Part shown: positions 37,151 to 46,272 of the stretch, one piece after another
How the letters are laid out: every line of letters starts with the position of its first letter
Numbering within the stretch: position 1 is the first letter of the stretch
Source of the DNA: Rhodoferax sp.
GTDB lineage: Bacteria; Pseudomonadota; Gammaproteobacteria; Burkholderiales; Burkholderiaceae_C
Reading direction: 5' to 3'
DNA length: 64,000 bases
Assembly: GCF_028715765.1 (NCBI RefSeq)
Contig: NZ_JAQURE010000002.1
Location: 62,001-126,000, forward strand
The notes under the pieces: generated by a model
The model's database searches: none
Told to the model about the DNA's origin: nothing
What the model saw: only the letters and a program-made list of their open reading frames with translations
Translations under genes and position numbers: made by a program

Positions 37151-38458
37151 ATGAAGGTTGCCATCGTTGGCGCTGGCTGGGCCGGTTTAGCAGCTGCTGT
37201 CACGGCCACCCAAGCTGGCCACCATGCTATTGTTTTCGAAGCTAGTCATGCAATAGGTGGTAGGGCTAGAGGCCTAAAAGGCTTGAAAAATACCACCCTA
37301 CCCAACGGTCAACCGACCCACCTGGACAACGGCCAGCACATTCTGATTGGTGCCTACACAGCCACCTTGGCGCTGATGCGCACTGTGGGCGTGCAGCCCG
37401 AAAAAGTGCTGCTGAACCTGCCCATGGCGCTGCGTTTTCCAGACGGCCAAGGCATTGAATTCAACCGCTGGCCCACGCCGCTGGATGCGCTGGCAGGCAT
37501 TGTCAGTGCCCGCGGCTGGTCGGTGCGTGACAAAGCCGTGCTGCTGCGCCATGCCTTGGGCTGGCAGCTCAAGGGTTTTACCTGCCCAGCCCAGCGGACC
37601 GTGGCGCAGTTGTGCCAACGCCTCACCCCCCGGGTGTTGACCGAGCTGATTGAGCCGCTGTGTGTATCGGCCTTGAACACCCCCGCGCACAGCGCCAGTG
37701 CCGAGGTTTTTCTGCGCGTGCTGCGCGATGCCTTGTTTGGCGTGCAAGGCGGCTCGCGCTTGCTGCTGCCCAAGGTTGACCTGAGTGCCCTGTTCCCCGA
37801 GTCCGCAGCGGCCTGGCTGGTGCAGCACGGTGGCCAGGTGCGCCTGGGGTGCCGGGTGCACAGCCTGCAACCGGCGGGCGCGGGCTGGCAGGTGGAAGGC
37901 GAAGTGTTTGACGCGGTGATCCTTGCCAATGCAGCATCAAATATGGCTCTAGCGCTTGATGAGACTGCGCAGACAGCTACAGAGTCAATAGCATCCAAGC
38001 TGCAGCACAGTGCTGCGTTGTGCCAGGCTTTGCGGTTTGAGGCGATCACCACCGTGTATGCCTGGGCTGCAACTGCCCGCTTGTCGCACCCCATGCTGGC
38101 CTTGCGCAGCAGCGCCCAAGCCCCGGCGCAGTTTGTCTTTGACCGCGGCCAACTCGGTGGGCCTGCGGGCTTACTGGCTTTTGTGGTGAGCGCATCGGGC
38201 CAAGAGCGGGCGCAATTGCAAGCGCAGGTGCTGGCCCAAGCCCAAACCCAGCTGGGCTTGCCGCTGCAAGCGGTGCAAACCGTGGTGGAAAAACGTGCCA
38301 CCTTTGCCTGCACACCGGCTTTGCAGCACCCCGCCCATGCCGTGGCGCCTGGCCTGTGGCTGTGCGGTGACCATGTGCAAGGGGCTTACCCTGCCACGCT
38401 CGAAGGTGCAGTGCGCAGTGGTCTGGTGGCAGCGCAGGCGCTGGGCGGCTTATCATGA
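37151..38458 (+). CDS. hpnE: Hydroxysqualene dehydroxylase
   Basis: 435 residues. FAD-dependent amine-oxidase-fold enzyme that reduces hydroxysqualene to squalene. The dinucleotide-binding start is KVAIVGAGWAGLAAAVTA, with EASHAIGGRARGL as the second FAD motif, and the C-terminal FAD block is LWLCGDHVQGAYPATLEGAVRSGLVAAQAL. Two stretches are locally AT-rich and match the AGCTGCT repeat family: residues about 30-44, overlapping the GGRAR motif, and about 263-277 (MALALDETAQTA). The gene follows hpnD by 4 bases in one operon. Confidence 0.92.
   Translation: MKVAIVGAGWAGLAAAVTATQAGHHAIVFEASHAIGGRARGLKGLKNTTLPNGQPTHLDNGQHILIGAYTATLALMRTVGVQPEKVLLNLPMALRFPDGQGIEFNRWPTPLDALAGIVSARGWSVRDKAVLLRHALGWQLKGFTCPAQRTVAQLCQRLTPRVLTELIEPLCVSALNTPAHSASAEVFLRVLRDALFGVQGGSRLLLPKVDLSALFPESAAAWLVQHGGQVRLGCRVHSLQPAGAGWQVEGEVFDAVILANAASNMALALDETAQTATESIASKLQHSAALCQALRFEAITTVYAWAATARLSHPMLALRSSAQAPAQFVFDRGQLGGPAGLLAFVVSASGQERAQLQAQVLAQAQTQLGLPLQAVQTVVEKRATFACTPALQHPAHAVAPGLWLCGDHVQGAYPATLEGAVRSGLVAAQALGGLS
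37238..37280 (+). repeat. AGCTGCT-family patch over the GGRAR codons of hpnE
   Basis: GAAGCTAGTCATGC, then 23 bases after AGCT GGGCTAGAGGCCTAAAAGG. The second half is a near-exact match to the family and uses codons rare in this window (AGG, AGA, CTA), yet encodes a conserved FAD motif. Confidence 0.5.
37939..37980 (-). repeat. AGCTGCT-family repeat inside hpnE
   Basis: Minus strand: GTAGCTGTCTGCGC, then 23 bases after AGCT GCGCTAGAGCCATATTT. A good match in spacing and in both halves, read in frame on the plus strand. Confidence 0.6.
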
Positions 38459-38496
38459 GCGCCATCCATCTTGGTTGACCTCAGCCCCACACCACC

Positions 38497-41025
38497 ATGA
38501 AACTTGTCCTCAAAATTCTCATCGGCACCCTGCTGGGTTTGCTGCTTGCTGCCACGGCTGCGGGGCTGTGGTACATCTCCACCAAACAACCGCAGCGCTC
38601 GGGCGAGGTCAATTTGACGCAATTGAGCGCGCCGGTCACGGTGCGCTACGACGAGTACGGCATTCCCCACATCAAAGCTGGCAACGAGGCTGACCTGTAC
38701 CGGGCGCTGGGCTATGTGCACGCACAAGACCGCTTGTTTCAAATGGAAATGGTGCGCCGCCTGGCGCAAGGTGAGCTGGCCGAAGTGCTAGGCCCCAAAC
38801 TGGTCAAGGTAGACCGGCTGTTTCGCACCCTGGGCTTGCGCGCCCACGCCCAGCAACAAGCAGCCGCCCTGGACCCGCAAAGCCCCGCCGTGCTGGCGCA
38901 AACCGCTTACCTGGATGGTGTGAACCAGTTTCAGGCCAGCCACCCGGTGCCCTTTGAATTTGACCTGCTGGGCATTCCCAAACGCCCGTTCACCCTGCAA
39001 GACACGCTGGCAGTGTCGGGCTACCTGGCCTACAGCTTTGCCGCCGCCTTCAAGACCGAGCCCCTGCTGACCTATGTGCGCGATGAACTGGGTGAAGACT
39101 ACTTGAACATCTTTGACCTCGACTGGAACCCCCAGGGCGTGGTGCAAAAAGCCGGCAAAACAGCACTCAACCCCCAGCACTTGAGGCCGCCTGAGGCGGT
39201 TTTGAGTGCTGCCCAGACAGCACCTGTAGATGCCCTTGGCGAACGTTTCAAAGCCCATCAAAACGCGGCCATGCGTGCGCCCTCGCCCGACTGGCAAGCG
39301 CTTGGCCAACTGGCGCAAGTCAGCCAAGAGGCACAACGCCTGGCCAGCGTGCCGCTGTTTGAAGGCAGCAACGCCTGGGCCGTGTCGGGGCAGCGCACCT
39401 CCAGCGGCAAGCCCATGCTGGCGGGTGACCCTCACATTGGTTTTTCATTGCCCGCGGTCTGGTACGAAGCACATTTGAGTGCCCCCGGCTTTGAGCTGTA
39501 TGGCAATTTTCAGGCGCTCAATGCATCCGCCTTGCTGGGACACAACAGCCAATTTGGCTGGAGCCTGACCATGTTTCAAAACGACGACATTGACCTGATT
39601 GCCGAAAAAGTCAACCCGCGCGATGCCAACCAGGTGTGGTTTGAAGGCCAGTGGGTAGAACTGGAAAGCAGTGAAGAAACCATCCAGGTCAAAGGGGGCA
39701 AACCGGTCAAGCTGCAGCTGCAGCGCTCGCCCAACGGCCCCATCATCAGCAGCGCGTTCCGCGACACTTTGGGCGACGCGCCAGTGTCGATGTGGTGGAC
39801 GTTTTTGCAAACCGACAACCCCATCCTGGAAGCCTTTTACGACCTCAACCGTGCCAACACGTTGGCCAAAGCGCGTGCCGCCGCAAGCAAAATCCATGCA
39901 CCAGGCTTGAACGTGGTGTGGGCCAATGAAGCTGGTGACATTGGCTGGTGGGCGGCGGCCAAGCTGCCGGTGCGCCCGCTGTATGTGAAGCCGCAATTCA
40001 TTTTGGATGGCGGTGAGCTTGAGGCTGAAAAGCTGGGGTTTTACCGCTTCAGCGACAACCCGCAAGAAGAAAATCCAGCGCGTGGCTACATTGTGTCGGC
40101 CAACCACCAGCCCATCAGCACCAGCGGCATTCCCATCCCCGGCTACTACAACCCTTATGACCGCGCCCAAACCCTGGAAGACCGGCTGGGCAATGATGAG
40201 ATTCAGTGGAACCAGCTTAACACCGAGTCGTTGCAGCTCAGCACCCAAACCGCCTACTTTTGGCGCGTGCTCAGCCCCCTGATGCCCGACCTAAGCGACG
40301 TGGTACGCGACCCGCTGGAGCGCTCGGTGTTTGACAGCTTGGTGCAATGGGACGGCCAGTACACCACCCCCAACATTCCGCCCACGGTGTTCACCCAGTT
40401 TGCCTACGAGCTGACCCAAGCCGCCATGGCCGATGAGCTGGACAAGGTGCAGTTTGCCAACCTGCTGGGCACCCGGGCGCTCGACTTGGCCTTGCCACGC
40501 CTGACTGACGACGAAGCCTCGCCGTGGTGGGACAACATCCACACCGACAAGGTCGAAACCCGCCGAGACATCGTGCGCATCGCCTGGAAAGCCACCGTGG
40601 TACACCTGAAAAAAGCACTGGGTCCCAGCCCCAATGACTGGGGTTGGGGCAACGCCCACACCCTGACCCACGCACACCCTCTGGCAGCCCAAAAGCCGCT
40701 GGACTGGGTGTTTAACGTGGGGCCGTTCCCGGCACCGGGTTCCCATGAAGTGCCGAACAACTTGTCAGCCCCCATGGGGCCTGCGCCTTGGGCCGTGACC
40801 TATGGGCCATCGACCCGGCGCATCATCGACTTTGCCAACGTGGGCAAGTCACAAAGCATCAACCCGGTGGGGCAAAGTGGCGTGCTGTTTGACCCGCATT
40901 ACAGCGACCAGGCCGCCGCCTACGTGATTGGCGGCTACCTGATGCGCTACTTTCTTGAGAAAGATGTGGTCGCCAACACCCATGACACGCTGCAACTCAA
41001 GCCCGCGCTAAAAAAATCTCAATGA
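38497..41025 (+). CDS. Penicillin acylase family (Ntn-hydrolase) protein
   Basis: 842 residues with an N-terminal membrane or signal segment (LVLKILIGTLLGLLLAATAAGLWY). N-terminal block VTVRYDEYGIPHIKAGNEADLYRALGYVHAQDRLFQMEMVRRLAQGELAE is typical of the family. The nucleophile is Ser291 in FEGSNAWAVSGQRT; the precursor would be cut before it to make alpha and beta chains. Also seen: GDPHIGFSLPAVWYEAHL and GYYNPYDRAQTLEDRL. The family hydrolyses amides such as beta-lactam side chains or acyl-homoserine lactones; the substrate here is unknown. It follows hpnE by 38 bases and may be the last gene of the ileS operon. Confidence 0.9.
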   Translation: MKLVLKILIGTLLGLLLAATAAGLWYISTKQPQRSGEVNLTQLSAPVTVRYDEYGIPHIKAGNEADLYRALGYVHAQDRLFQMEMVRRLAQGELAEVLGPKLVKVDRLFRTLGLRAHAQQQAAALDPQSPAVLAQTAYLDGVNQFQASHPVPFEFDLLGIPKRPFTLQDTLAVSGYLAYSFAAAFKTEPLLTYVRDELGEDYLNIFDLDWNPQGVVQKAGKTALNPQHLRPPEAVLSAAQTAPVDALGERFKAHQNAAMRAPSPDWQALGQLAQVSQEAQRLASVPLFEGSNAWAVSGQRTSSGKPMLAGDPHIGFSLPAVWYEAHLSAPGFELYGNFQALNASALLGHNSQFGWSLTMFQNDDIDLIAEKVNPRDANQVWFEGQWVELESSEETIQVKGGKPVKLQLQRSPNGPIISSAFRDTLGDAPVSMWWTFLQTDNPILEAFYDLNRANTLAKARAAASKIHAPGLNVVWANEAGDIGWWAAAKLPVRPLYVKPQFILDGGELEAEKLGFYRFSDNPQEENPARGYIVSANHQPISTSGIPIPGYYNPYDRAQTLEDRLGNDEIQWNQLNTESLQLSTQTAYFWRVLSPLMPDLSDVVRDPLERSVFDSLVQWDGQYTTPNIPPTVFTQFAYELTQAAMADELDKVQFANLLGTRALDLALPRLTDDEASPWWDNIHTDKVETRRDIVRIAWKATVVHLKKALGPSPNDWGWGNAHTLTHAHPLAAQKPLDWVFNVGPFPAPGSHEVPNNLSAPMGPAPWAVTYGPSTRRIIDFANVGKSQSINPVGQSGVLFDPHYSDQAAAYVIGGYLMRYFLEKDVVANTHDTLQLKPALKKSQ

Positions 41026-41070
41026 AATTAGCCTCTAGCGCTTATAAATAGAGCTTAAGCAGCTATTTAT
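41025..41070 (-). repeat. AGCTGCT-family repeat abutting the acylase stop
   Basis: Minus strand: AATAGCTGCTTAAGC, then 23 bases after AGCT GCGCTAGAGGCTAATTT. Begins at the last base of the acylase stop codon. The 125-base gap to hemH holds nothing else I can name. Confidence 0.75.
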
Positions 41071-41150
41071 AATATAGCATTTTCAAGTGTTCCCCGACGC
41101 CAACAGCCCCACAGCTGCAAGCGCCACACCGGGTCGGTGAAAATGCATGC

Positions 41151-42257
41151 ATGAGCTTATTGACCACCCCTTTTTCCAAAGAACCCCCCTTCACCCACGG
41201 CCAGACGCCACGCACAGCGGTGCTTTACTGCAACCTGGGCACGCCCGACGAGCCCACCACCCCGGCGGTGCGGCGTTTTCTGGCTGAATTTTTGGGCGAC
41301 CCGCGCGTGGTGGAAATACCGCGTTTGCTGTGGCTGATGATTTTGCACGGCATCATCTTGCGCGTGCGCCCAGCCAAGTCTGCCGCCAAATACGCCACGG
41401 TGTGGCTGCCCGAAGGCTCGCCGCTGAAAATCTGGACCGAAAAGCAAGCCAAGCTGCTGCAAGGCTGGCTGGCACAGCGCGGCCACGACGTGCAGGTGCG
41501 CTACGCCATGCGCTACGGCAGCACCTCCATCGCTTCGCAGCTGGATGCACTCAAAGCCGCAGGCACCACCCGCGTGTTGATCTTGCCCGCTTACCCCCAG
41601 TATTCAGCCACCACCACAGCCAGCTTGTTTGATGCGGTGTACCAGTGGGCAGGCCAAGTGCGCAACCTGCCTGAGTTTCGTTTCATCAACCATTACCATG
41701 ACGATGCCCGCTACATTGCCGCGCTGGCCGACACCGTGCAGCGCTATTGGCAGGCGCATGGCCGCCCCGATGTGCTGGTGATGAGCTTTCATGGCGTGCC
41801 CGAGCGCACCCTGCATTTGGGCGACCCGTACCACTGCGAATGCTTCAAGACCGCCCGGCTGGTGGCTGAGCAACTGGGTTTGAGCAAAGCGCAATTCAAA
41901 GTGACTTTTCAGTCGCGCCTGGGTCGCGCCAAATGGTTGGAACCTTACACAGAACCGACTTTGATCGAGATGGGCAAAAGCAGCGTGAAGCGGGTCGATG
42001 TGATCTGCCCGGCCTTCACCAGCGACTGCCTGGAAACCCTGGAAGAGATCAACCAAGAGGCGCGCGAGGCGTTTTTACACGCCGGTGGCAAAGAATTTCA
42101 TTACATCCCTTGCCTGAACGACGACCCAGCCTGGATCACCGCGCTGGCCGACTTGACCGCACAGCACCTGCAAGGCTGGCCGACCCAAGTGGCACCAGAC
42201 GCCACCGCCCTGGCAGCCAGTCAAGCCGCCGCACTGGCGCTGGGCGCCAAACGCTGA
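41151..42257 (+). CDS. hemH: Ferrochelatase
   Basis: 368 residues. Inserts Fe(II) into protoporphyrin IX. Motifs: LYCNLGTPDEPTTPAVRRFLAEFLGDPRVVEIP, MRYGSTSIASQLDALKAAG, MSFHGVPERTLHLGDPYHCECFKTARLVAEQLG with the metal-site His, and FQSRLGRAKWLEPYTEPTLIEMG. Three ATGs occur in a row (41143, 41147, 41151); only 41151 is in frame. The gene is separated from the upstream operon by a repeat and may have its own promoter. Confidence 0.95.
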   Translation: MSLLTTPFSKEPPFTHGQTPRTAVLYCNLGTPDEPTTPAVRRFLAEFLGDPRVVEIPRLLWLMILHGIILRVRPAKSAAKYATVWLPEGSPLKIWTEKQAKLLQGWLAQRGHDVQVRYAMRYGSTSIASQLDALKAAGTTRVLILPAYPQYSATTTASLFDAVYQWAGQVRNLPEFRFINHYHDDARYIAALADTVQRYWQAHGRPDVLVMSFHGVPERTLHLGDPYHCECFKTARLVAEQLGLSKAQFKVTFQSRLGRAKWLEPYTEPTLIEMGKSSVKRVDVICPAFTSDCLETLEEINQEAREAFLHAGGKEFHYIPCLNDDPAWITALADLTAQHLQGWPTQVAPDATALAASQAAALALGAKR

Positions 42258-42291
42258 GGTTAACTTGTCAACGAGCCAACCCACTGGCTTG

Positions 42292-43869
42292 TCATTTGCT
42301 CTTTTTGGCTTTGCGCTTTGACGGTTTTGACGTTTGCCCTGGCACTTGGTCAGCGGCCTGAACCAGCGCATGTGAGCTGCCTGCGGGCAGTTGGCTCAAG
42401 GCGGCTTCCAGCTTTTCGCACAGGGTGCGCAGGATTTTGATGCGCGCATAGTTTTTGTCATTGGCCTCTACCAGCGTCCAAGGGGCTTCGCCGGTGCTGG
42501 TGCGCTCCACCATGTCGCAAATGGCTTGTTGGTAATCTTGCCATTTTTCGCGGTTGCGCCAATCTTCCTGGGTGATTTTGAAGCGTTTGAAAGCAATTTG
42601 CTCACGCTCTTTGAAACGCTTGAGCTGCTCGGCCTGGCTGATTTGCAGCCAGAACTTGACCACAATGGTGCCGGCCTCCAGCAGTTCGTGCTCAAAGTCG
42701 TTGATTTCCCCATAAGCACGCAACCAGTCTGCCTCTGCGCAAAAGCCCTCGACCCGCTCCACCAACACCCGGCCATACCAGGTGCGGTCAAAAATAGCCA
42801 CATGCCCGTGGCGCGGCAGTTGCCGCCAAAAGCGCCACAAATGCGGTTGCGCCCGCTCTTCTTCGGTGGGCGCAGCCACCGGGTTGACCTGGTATTGGCG
42901 CGCATCGAGCGCCGCCGCAATGCGCCGAATGGCACCGCCTTTGCCTGCGGCATCGGCTCCTTCAAAAGCACATACCAAACTGCAGCCTTGAAAGCGTGCG
43001 TCGCGCACCAGCTCTGAGAGCTTGCCTTGCCACTGCGCCAGCTCGTCTTTGTAGGCCTTGTCGGGCAGCGCCAACGTCAGGTCAAGCTCTGAGAGCACGT
43101 TGCGGCCATCAATGTCAACCCGCACCAAGGGCGCAGCGGGTGCGCGCGGTGGTGCCACTTCGGCCAATTTGGTTTGCATGGCTTTGAGCAACACTTGCCC
43201 CACGGTCAGCGAGCGGTAGCGGTCATCGGTGCCCTCCACCACCACCCAGGGTGCCGCAGCGGTGTTGGTGACACGCAGCAAGTGCCCGGCCACGTCTTGC
43301 AATTGGTCGTAGGTTTTGAGGCGATCCCAGTTCCATTGGGTCACACGCCAGGCGGTATGGGGGTCTTCAGAGAGCGCTTTGAGGCGCTGCTTTTGGCCGT
43401 CTTTGGTCAGGTGAAACCAAAATTTAAGCACCAGCGCGCCTTCGTTGACCAGCATTTCTTCAAAGCGGTTGATTTGCTGGGCGCGAGCATCAAGCTCTTT
43501 GACCGAGATCAGCCCTTCAATGCGATCATGAATCGGATCCGAATACCAGGAGCCCGCAAAAATACCGATCCGCCCCTTGGGTGGCAGGCTGCGCCAATAG
43601 CGCCACATGGGCGGGTGGGCGCGTTCTTCGTCATTGGGCGGGGAAAAGGCCAGCGTCGAGAGAAAGCGTGGGTCCATCCACTCGTAGAGCACATTGATGG
43701 TCTCGCCCTTGCCGGCGCCGTCTTGGCCGCTGACCAGCACCAAGACCGGCGTTTTGTGCTGCTCAAACAAATTCACCTGGGCTTCCAATAAGGCAGCGCG
43801 CAAATCTGGCACCGCCTCGCGGTATGCCGCTTTGCTGATGTTGTGGCCAATTTCGGCAGCTTCAAACAT
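42292..43869 (-). CDS. pap: Polyphosphate:AMP phosphotransferase (double PPK2)
   Basis: 525 residues made of two PPK2 domains, the PAP architecture, which transfers phosphate from polyphosphate to AMP. Walker A sites: GQDGAGKG (48-55) in the N-terminal domain and EGADAAGKGG (303-312) in the C-terminal one. Each has its lid region (PPNDEERAHPPMWRYWRSLPPKGRIGIFAGSWY; PTEEERAQPHLWRFWRQLPRHGHVAIFDRTWYGRVLVERV). Only the second has the DRTWYGR form typical of the active domain. AAGGA lies about 10 bases before the ATG. Complements ppk in polyphosphate turnover. Confidence 0.93.
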   Translation of the reverse strand: MFEAAEIGHNISKAAYREAVPDLRAALLEAQVNLFEQHKTPVLVLVSGQDGAGKGETINVLYEWMDPRFLSTLAFSPPNDEERAHPPMWRYWRSLPPKGRIGIFAGSWYSDPIHDRIEGLISVKELDARAQQINRFEEMLVNEGALVLKFWFHLTKDGQKQRLKALSEDPHTAWRVTQWNWDRLKTYDQLQDVAGHLLRVTNTAAAPWVVVEGTDDRYRSLTVGQVLLKAMQTKLAEVAPPRAPAAPLVRVDIDGRNVLSELDLTLALPDKAYKDELAQWQGKLSELVRDARFQGCSLVCAFEGADAAGKGGAIRRIAAALDARQYQVNPVAAPTEEERAQPHLWRFWRQLPRHGHVAIFDRTWYGRVLVERVEGFCAEADWLRAYGEINDFEHELLEAGTIVVKFWLQISQAEQLKRFKEREQIAFKRFKITQEDWRNREKWQDYQQAICDMVERTSTGEAPWTLVEANDKNYARIKILRTLCEKLEAALSQLPAGSSHALVQAADQVPGQTSKPSKRKAKKSK

Positions 43870-43958
43870 ACGAAGTGTTCCTTTTAACCGAGAAAATTCA
43901 TTAGGGCTTGGGATGGCAGCGAGTGCAGTTGCGAGCGAGTTTTGCCCCGACTGCGGAG

Positions 43959-43978
43959 CCTGTAGCCGTAGCTACAGG
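43959..43978. repeat. Hairpin CCTGTAGC-CGTA-GCTACAGG
   Basis: Perfect 8-bp stem with a 4-base loop in the 190-base gap between pap and the SulP gene. No T-run follows on either strand, so it is at most a weak terminator of the SulP operon. The rest of the gap shows no gene. Confidence 0.5.
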
Positions 43979-44061
43979 CGACAAAGAGGGACAAAAATGG
44001 CCGCAAATGCGCCGCTGACACCCAAGCAGCACCGTAGGTGCGCCTAATGGATTATCTCGGT

Positions 44062-46272
44062 TCAGACATGGAGCAAGGTGCGTTCACCGTCGGCATGGCG
44101 CAAGCGCTGTGCCAGGGTGCGAGAAATGGCGGTCATCAAAATCAGGGCGAGTTTTTTGTGCTCTTCGGCCAGCCGGTTGAATTGGTCAAGCGGCAGCACA
44201 TACAGGTCGGTGTCGGTGCTGGCCAGGGCGGTGTCACTGCGCACCCGGTCATCCAAAAAAGCCAGCCCACCAAAAAAATCGCCACGCCCAAAGCTGGCAA
44301 TGTGGTGCAACTGGCGGCTGCCACTGATGGGCGCCATGATGCGCACCGTGCCGCGTTGGATCAAATAAAGTTCACGCTGCGGGTCGCCCAAGCGGTAGAC
44401 CGCTTCACCGGCTTTGACGCTGCGCTGGTGCATGTGCGCCTCCAGGTCAGCCAGGGTGTCGTCTTTGCGGCCTTGAAACAAGTCCATTTCAGCCAATTTC
44501 AAAGGCACTTCTTCGGTGTGGGCGCTGTCCATGTGGCCCACCAGCTGGTCTTCAATCCACTCAATGGCATCTTCAAGGGTGTCAAACACTTGCACGCCAC
44601 TGGCGGGCCCCAGCAAGCCAGTTTGAGTCAGAAACGCGACCAGGTTGTGCCCATTGGGCAGCTGCTCGCGTACATGGCTAAGCAGCAGGGGCAAGCCGCG
44701 CTCGCGCAGGGTATCGCGCACCTGGCTCAGCATGTGTGCGGCGGTGATGTCAACCGCTTGCACCCAGCGCATGTCAAGCACCACGTAGTCTCGGGTTTTG
44801 ATCTCGGGCTCCAGCAGGGCGTAAAGCTCGTAGCTGGTGCCAAAAAACAAGCTGCCCTGAAGCTCAAAAATCACCGCTGTGTCGCCTTTTTCAGCAATCA
44901 GCCGCATTTCAGATTCAGGCCGACACCATGTCGATGAGCGTTGGTTGACAAAGGTTTTGCGCCGTACCACCGAGCCCCCCACTTGCTCGCGCACAAACAA
45001 CAAAATCGACAACGCCACCCCGGCGGCAGAGGCCGCAATCAGCCCCACCGTCAAGGCGCAGCCCACCACCACCAGCACCACCAAAAAATCAAACACGGTG
45101 GCTTTGGATTCCAGAAAGTGCAGCGGCTCCAGGTCAATCATGCGCCAGCCCACCACCATCAAGATGCCCGCCAACGCAGCCACTGGAATCCAGGCCATGA
45201 AGTTGCCCAGCAACAAGCCCGCCACCAGCACCAGCACACCTTCCACCATGCCAGACACACGGGTTTGCGCACCACTGGACAGGTTCACCATGGTGGCGCC
45301 CATGGTGCCAGCGCCTGGCATGCCGCCTATGCCAGAAGCCGTGAGGTTGGCCAAGCCCTGCGCCATCAGCTCACGGTTGGGGTCGTGCCGGGAGCGATTT
45401 TTTTGATCCATCACCACACAGGTTTTCAGGGTGTCGATGGACAGCAGCACCGCCAGCGTCAAAGCCCCACTGACCAACGCCGCCACCTGGCTGAGCTTGA
45501 GTTCACCCATGTCTTGCCAGCGCCCCATGATGGTTTTCAGGTAGCCGTCACCGGTGGCCGTCAAGGCACCCAGCACCAACGGGTTGTCGTTTAGCTCAAG
45601 CATGGTTGCATCAAAGTGGGCCAAGCCAAAGTAAGCAAGTAGTCCAGCCATAAAGCCCAAAATCGTACTGGGCACCGCTTGGATGAATTTGGCTGCCAGC
45701 ACACCGGTCAACACCGTTGCCAACGCCACCACCAAACTGCGCACGTCCCACAATGCGGGCGACCACAAGGCTTGCCACCAGGGCAGCGCTGCATCAACCC
45801 CCAGAACGTGCGGCATTTGACTGCCCATGATGATCAGCCCCACACCACTGAGGTAGCCACTGACCACGGTGTAAGGGATGAACTTGATGAGCTTGCCCAG
45901 CCCCACCAAGCCAATGCCGAGCTGAATCAGCCCAGCCAACATGCCCAACACGGTCAACAACAGCAGCACCTGGGTGGCAGGCACACCTTGCGCCACCCAG
46001 GCCATGGCAAAAGCAGACAACACCGCTGCGGCAGGCGCGCATGGGGCACTGATCAACCGGTCTGTGCCGCCCAAGGTGGGGGCGATGATGCCTAGCGTGG
46101 CCGCTCCCAGCACCCCAGCGAGCGCACCAAACACCGCATAGTGGGGGCTGATGGCTGAGTACACCGTGACGCCAAACGCCACCGAGGCCGGCAAGGCCAC
46201 CAACATGGAGGCCAGACCACCCCAGAAATCGCCCGGGGTTTTGATCTTGACCATGCGCACGAGTCGCCACAT
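44062..46272 (-). CDS. SulP-family anion transporter with STAS and cyclic-nucleotide-binding domains
   Basis: 736 residues from ATG 46272. The N-terminal half has about 10-12 hydrophobic segments with SulP blocks (FWGGLASMLVALPASVAFGV, AGVLGAATLGIIAPTLGGTDRLISAPCAPAAAVLSAFAM, GGMPGAGTMGATMVNLSSGAQTRVSGMVEG). A STAS domain follows (about 480-580, YVVLDMRWVQAVDITAAHML), then a Crp-like cNMP domain (about 610-737, ELYLIQRGTVRIMAP, FGRGDFFGGLAFLDDRVRSDTALA). The substrate (sulfate, bicarbonate or another anion) cannot be told. Start and kinase stop overlap (TGATG), so transporter and sensor are co-translated. Confidence 0.9.
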   Translation of the reverse strand: MWRLVRMVKIKTPGDFWGGLASMLVALPASVAFGVTVYSAISPHYAVFGALAGVLGAATLGIIAPTLGGTDRLISAPCAPAAAVLSAFAMAWVAQGVPATQVLLLLTVLGMLAGLIQLGIGLVGLGKLIKFIPYTVVSGYLSGVGLIIMGSQMPHVLGVDAALPWWQALWSPALWDVRSLVVALATVLTGVLAAKFIQAVPSTILGFMAGLLAYFGLAHFDATMLELNDNPLVLGALTATGDGYLKTIMGRWQDMGELKLSQVAALVSGALTLAVLLSIDTLKTCVVMDQKNRSRHDPNRELMAQGLANLTASGIGGMPGAGTMGATMVNLSSGAQTRVSGMVEGVLVLVAGLLLGNFMAWIPVAALAGILMVVGWRMIDLEPLHFLESKATVFDFLVVLVVVGCALTVGLIAASAAGVALSILLFVREQVGGSVVRRKTFVNQRSSTWCRPESEMRLIAEKGDTAVIFELQGSLFFGTSYELYALLEPEIKTRDYVVLDMRWVQAVDITAAHMLSQVRDTLRERGLPLLLSHVREQLPNGHNLVAFLTQTGLLGPASGVQVFDTLEDAIEWIEDQLVGHMDSAHTEEVPLKLAEMDLFQGRKDDTLADLEAHMHQRSVKAGEAVYRLGDPQRELYLIQRGTVRIMAPISGSRQLHHIASFGRGDFFGGLAFLDDRVRSDTALASTDTDLYVLPLDQFNRLAEEHKKLALILMTAISRTLAQRLRHADGERTLLHV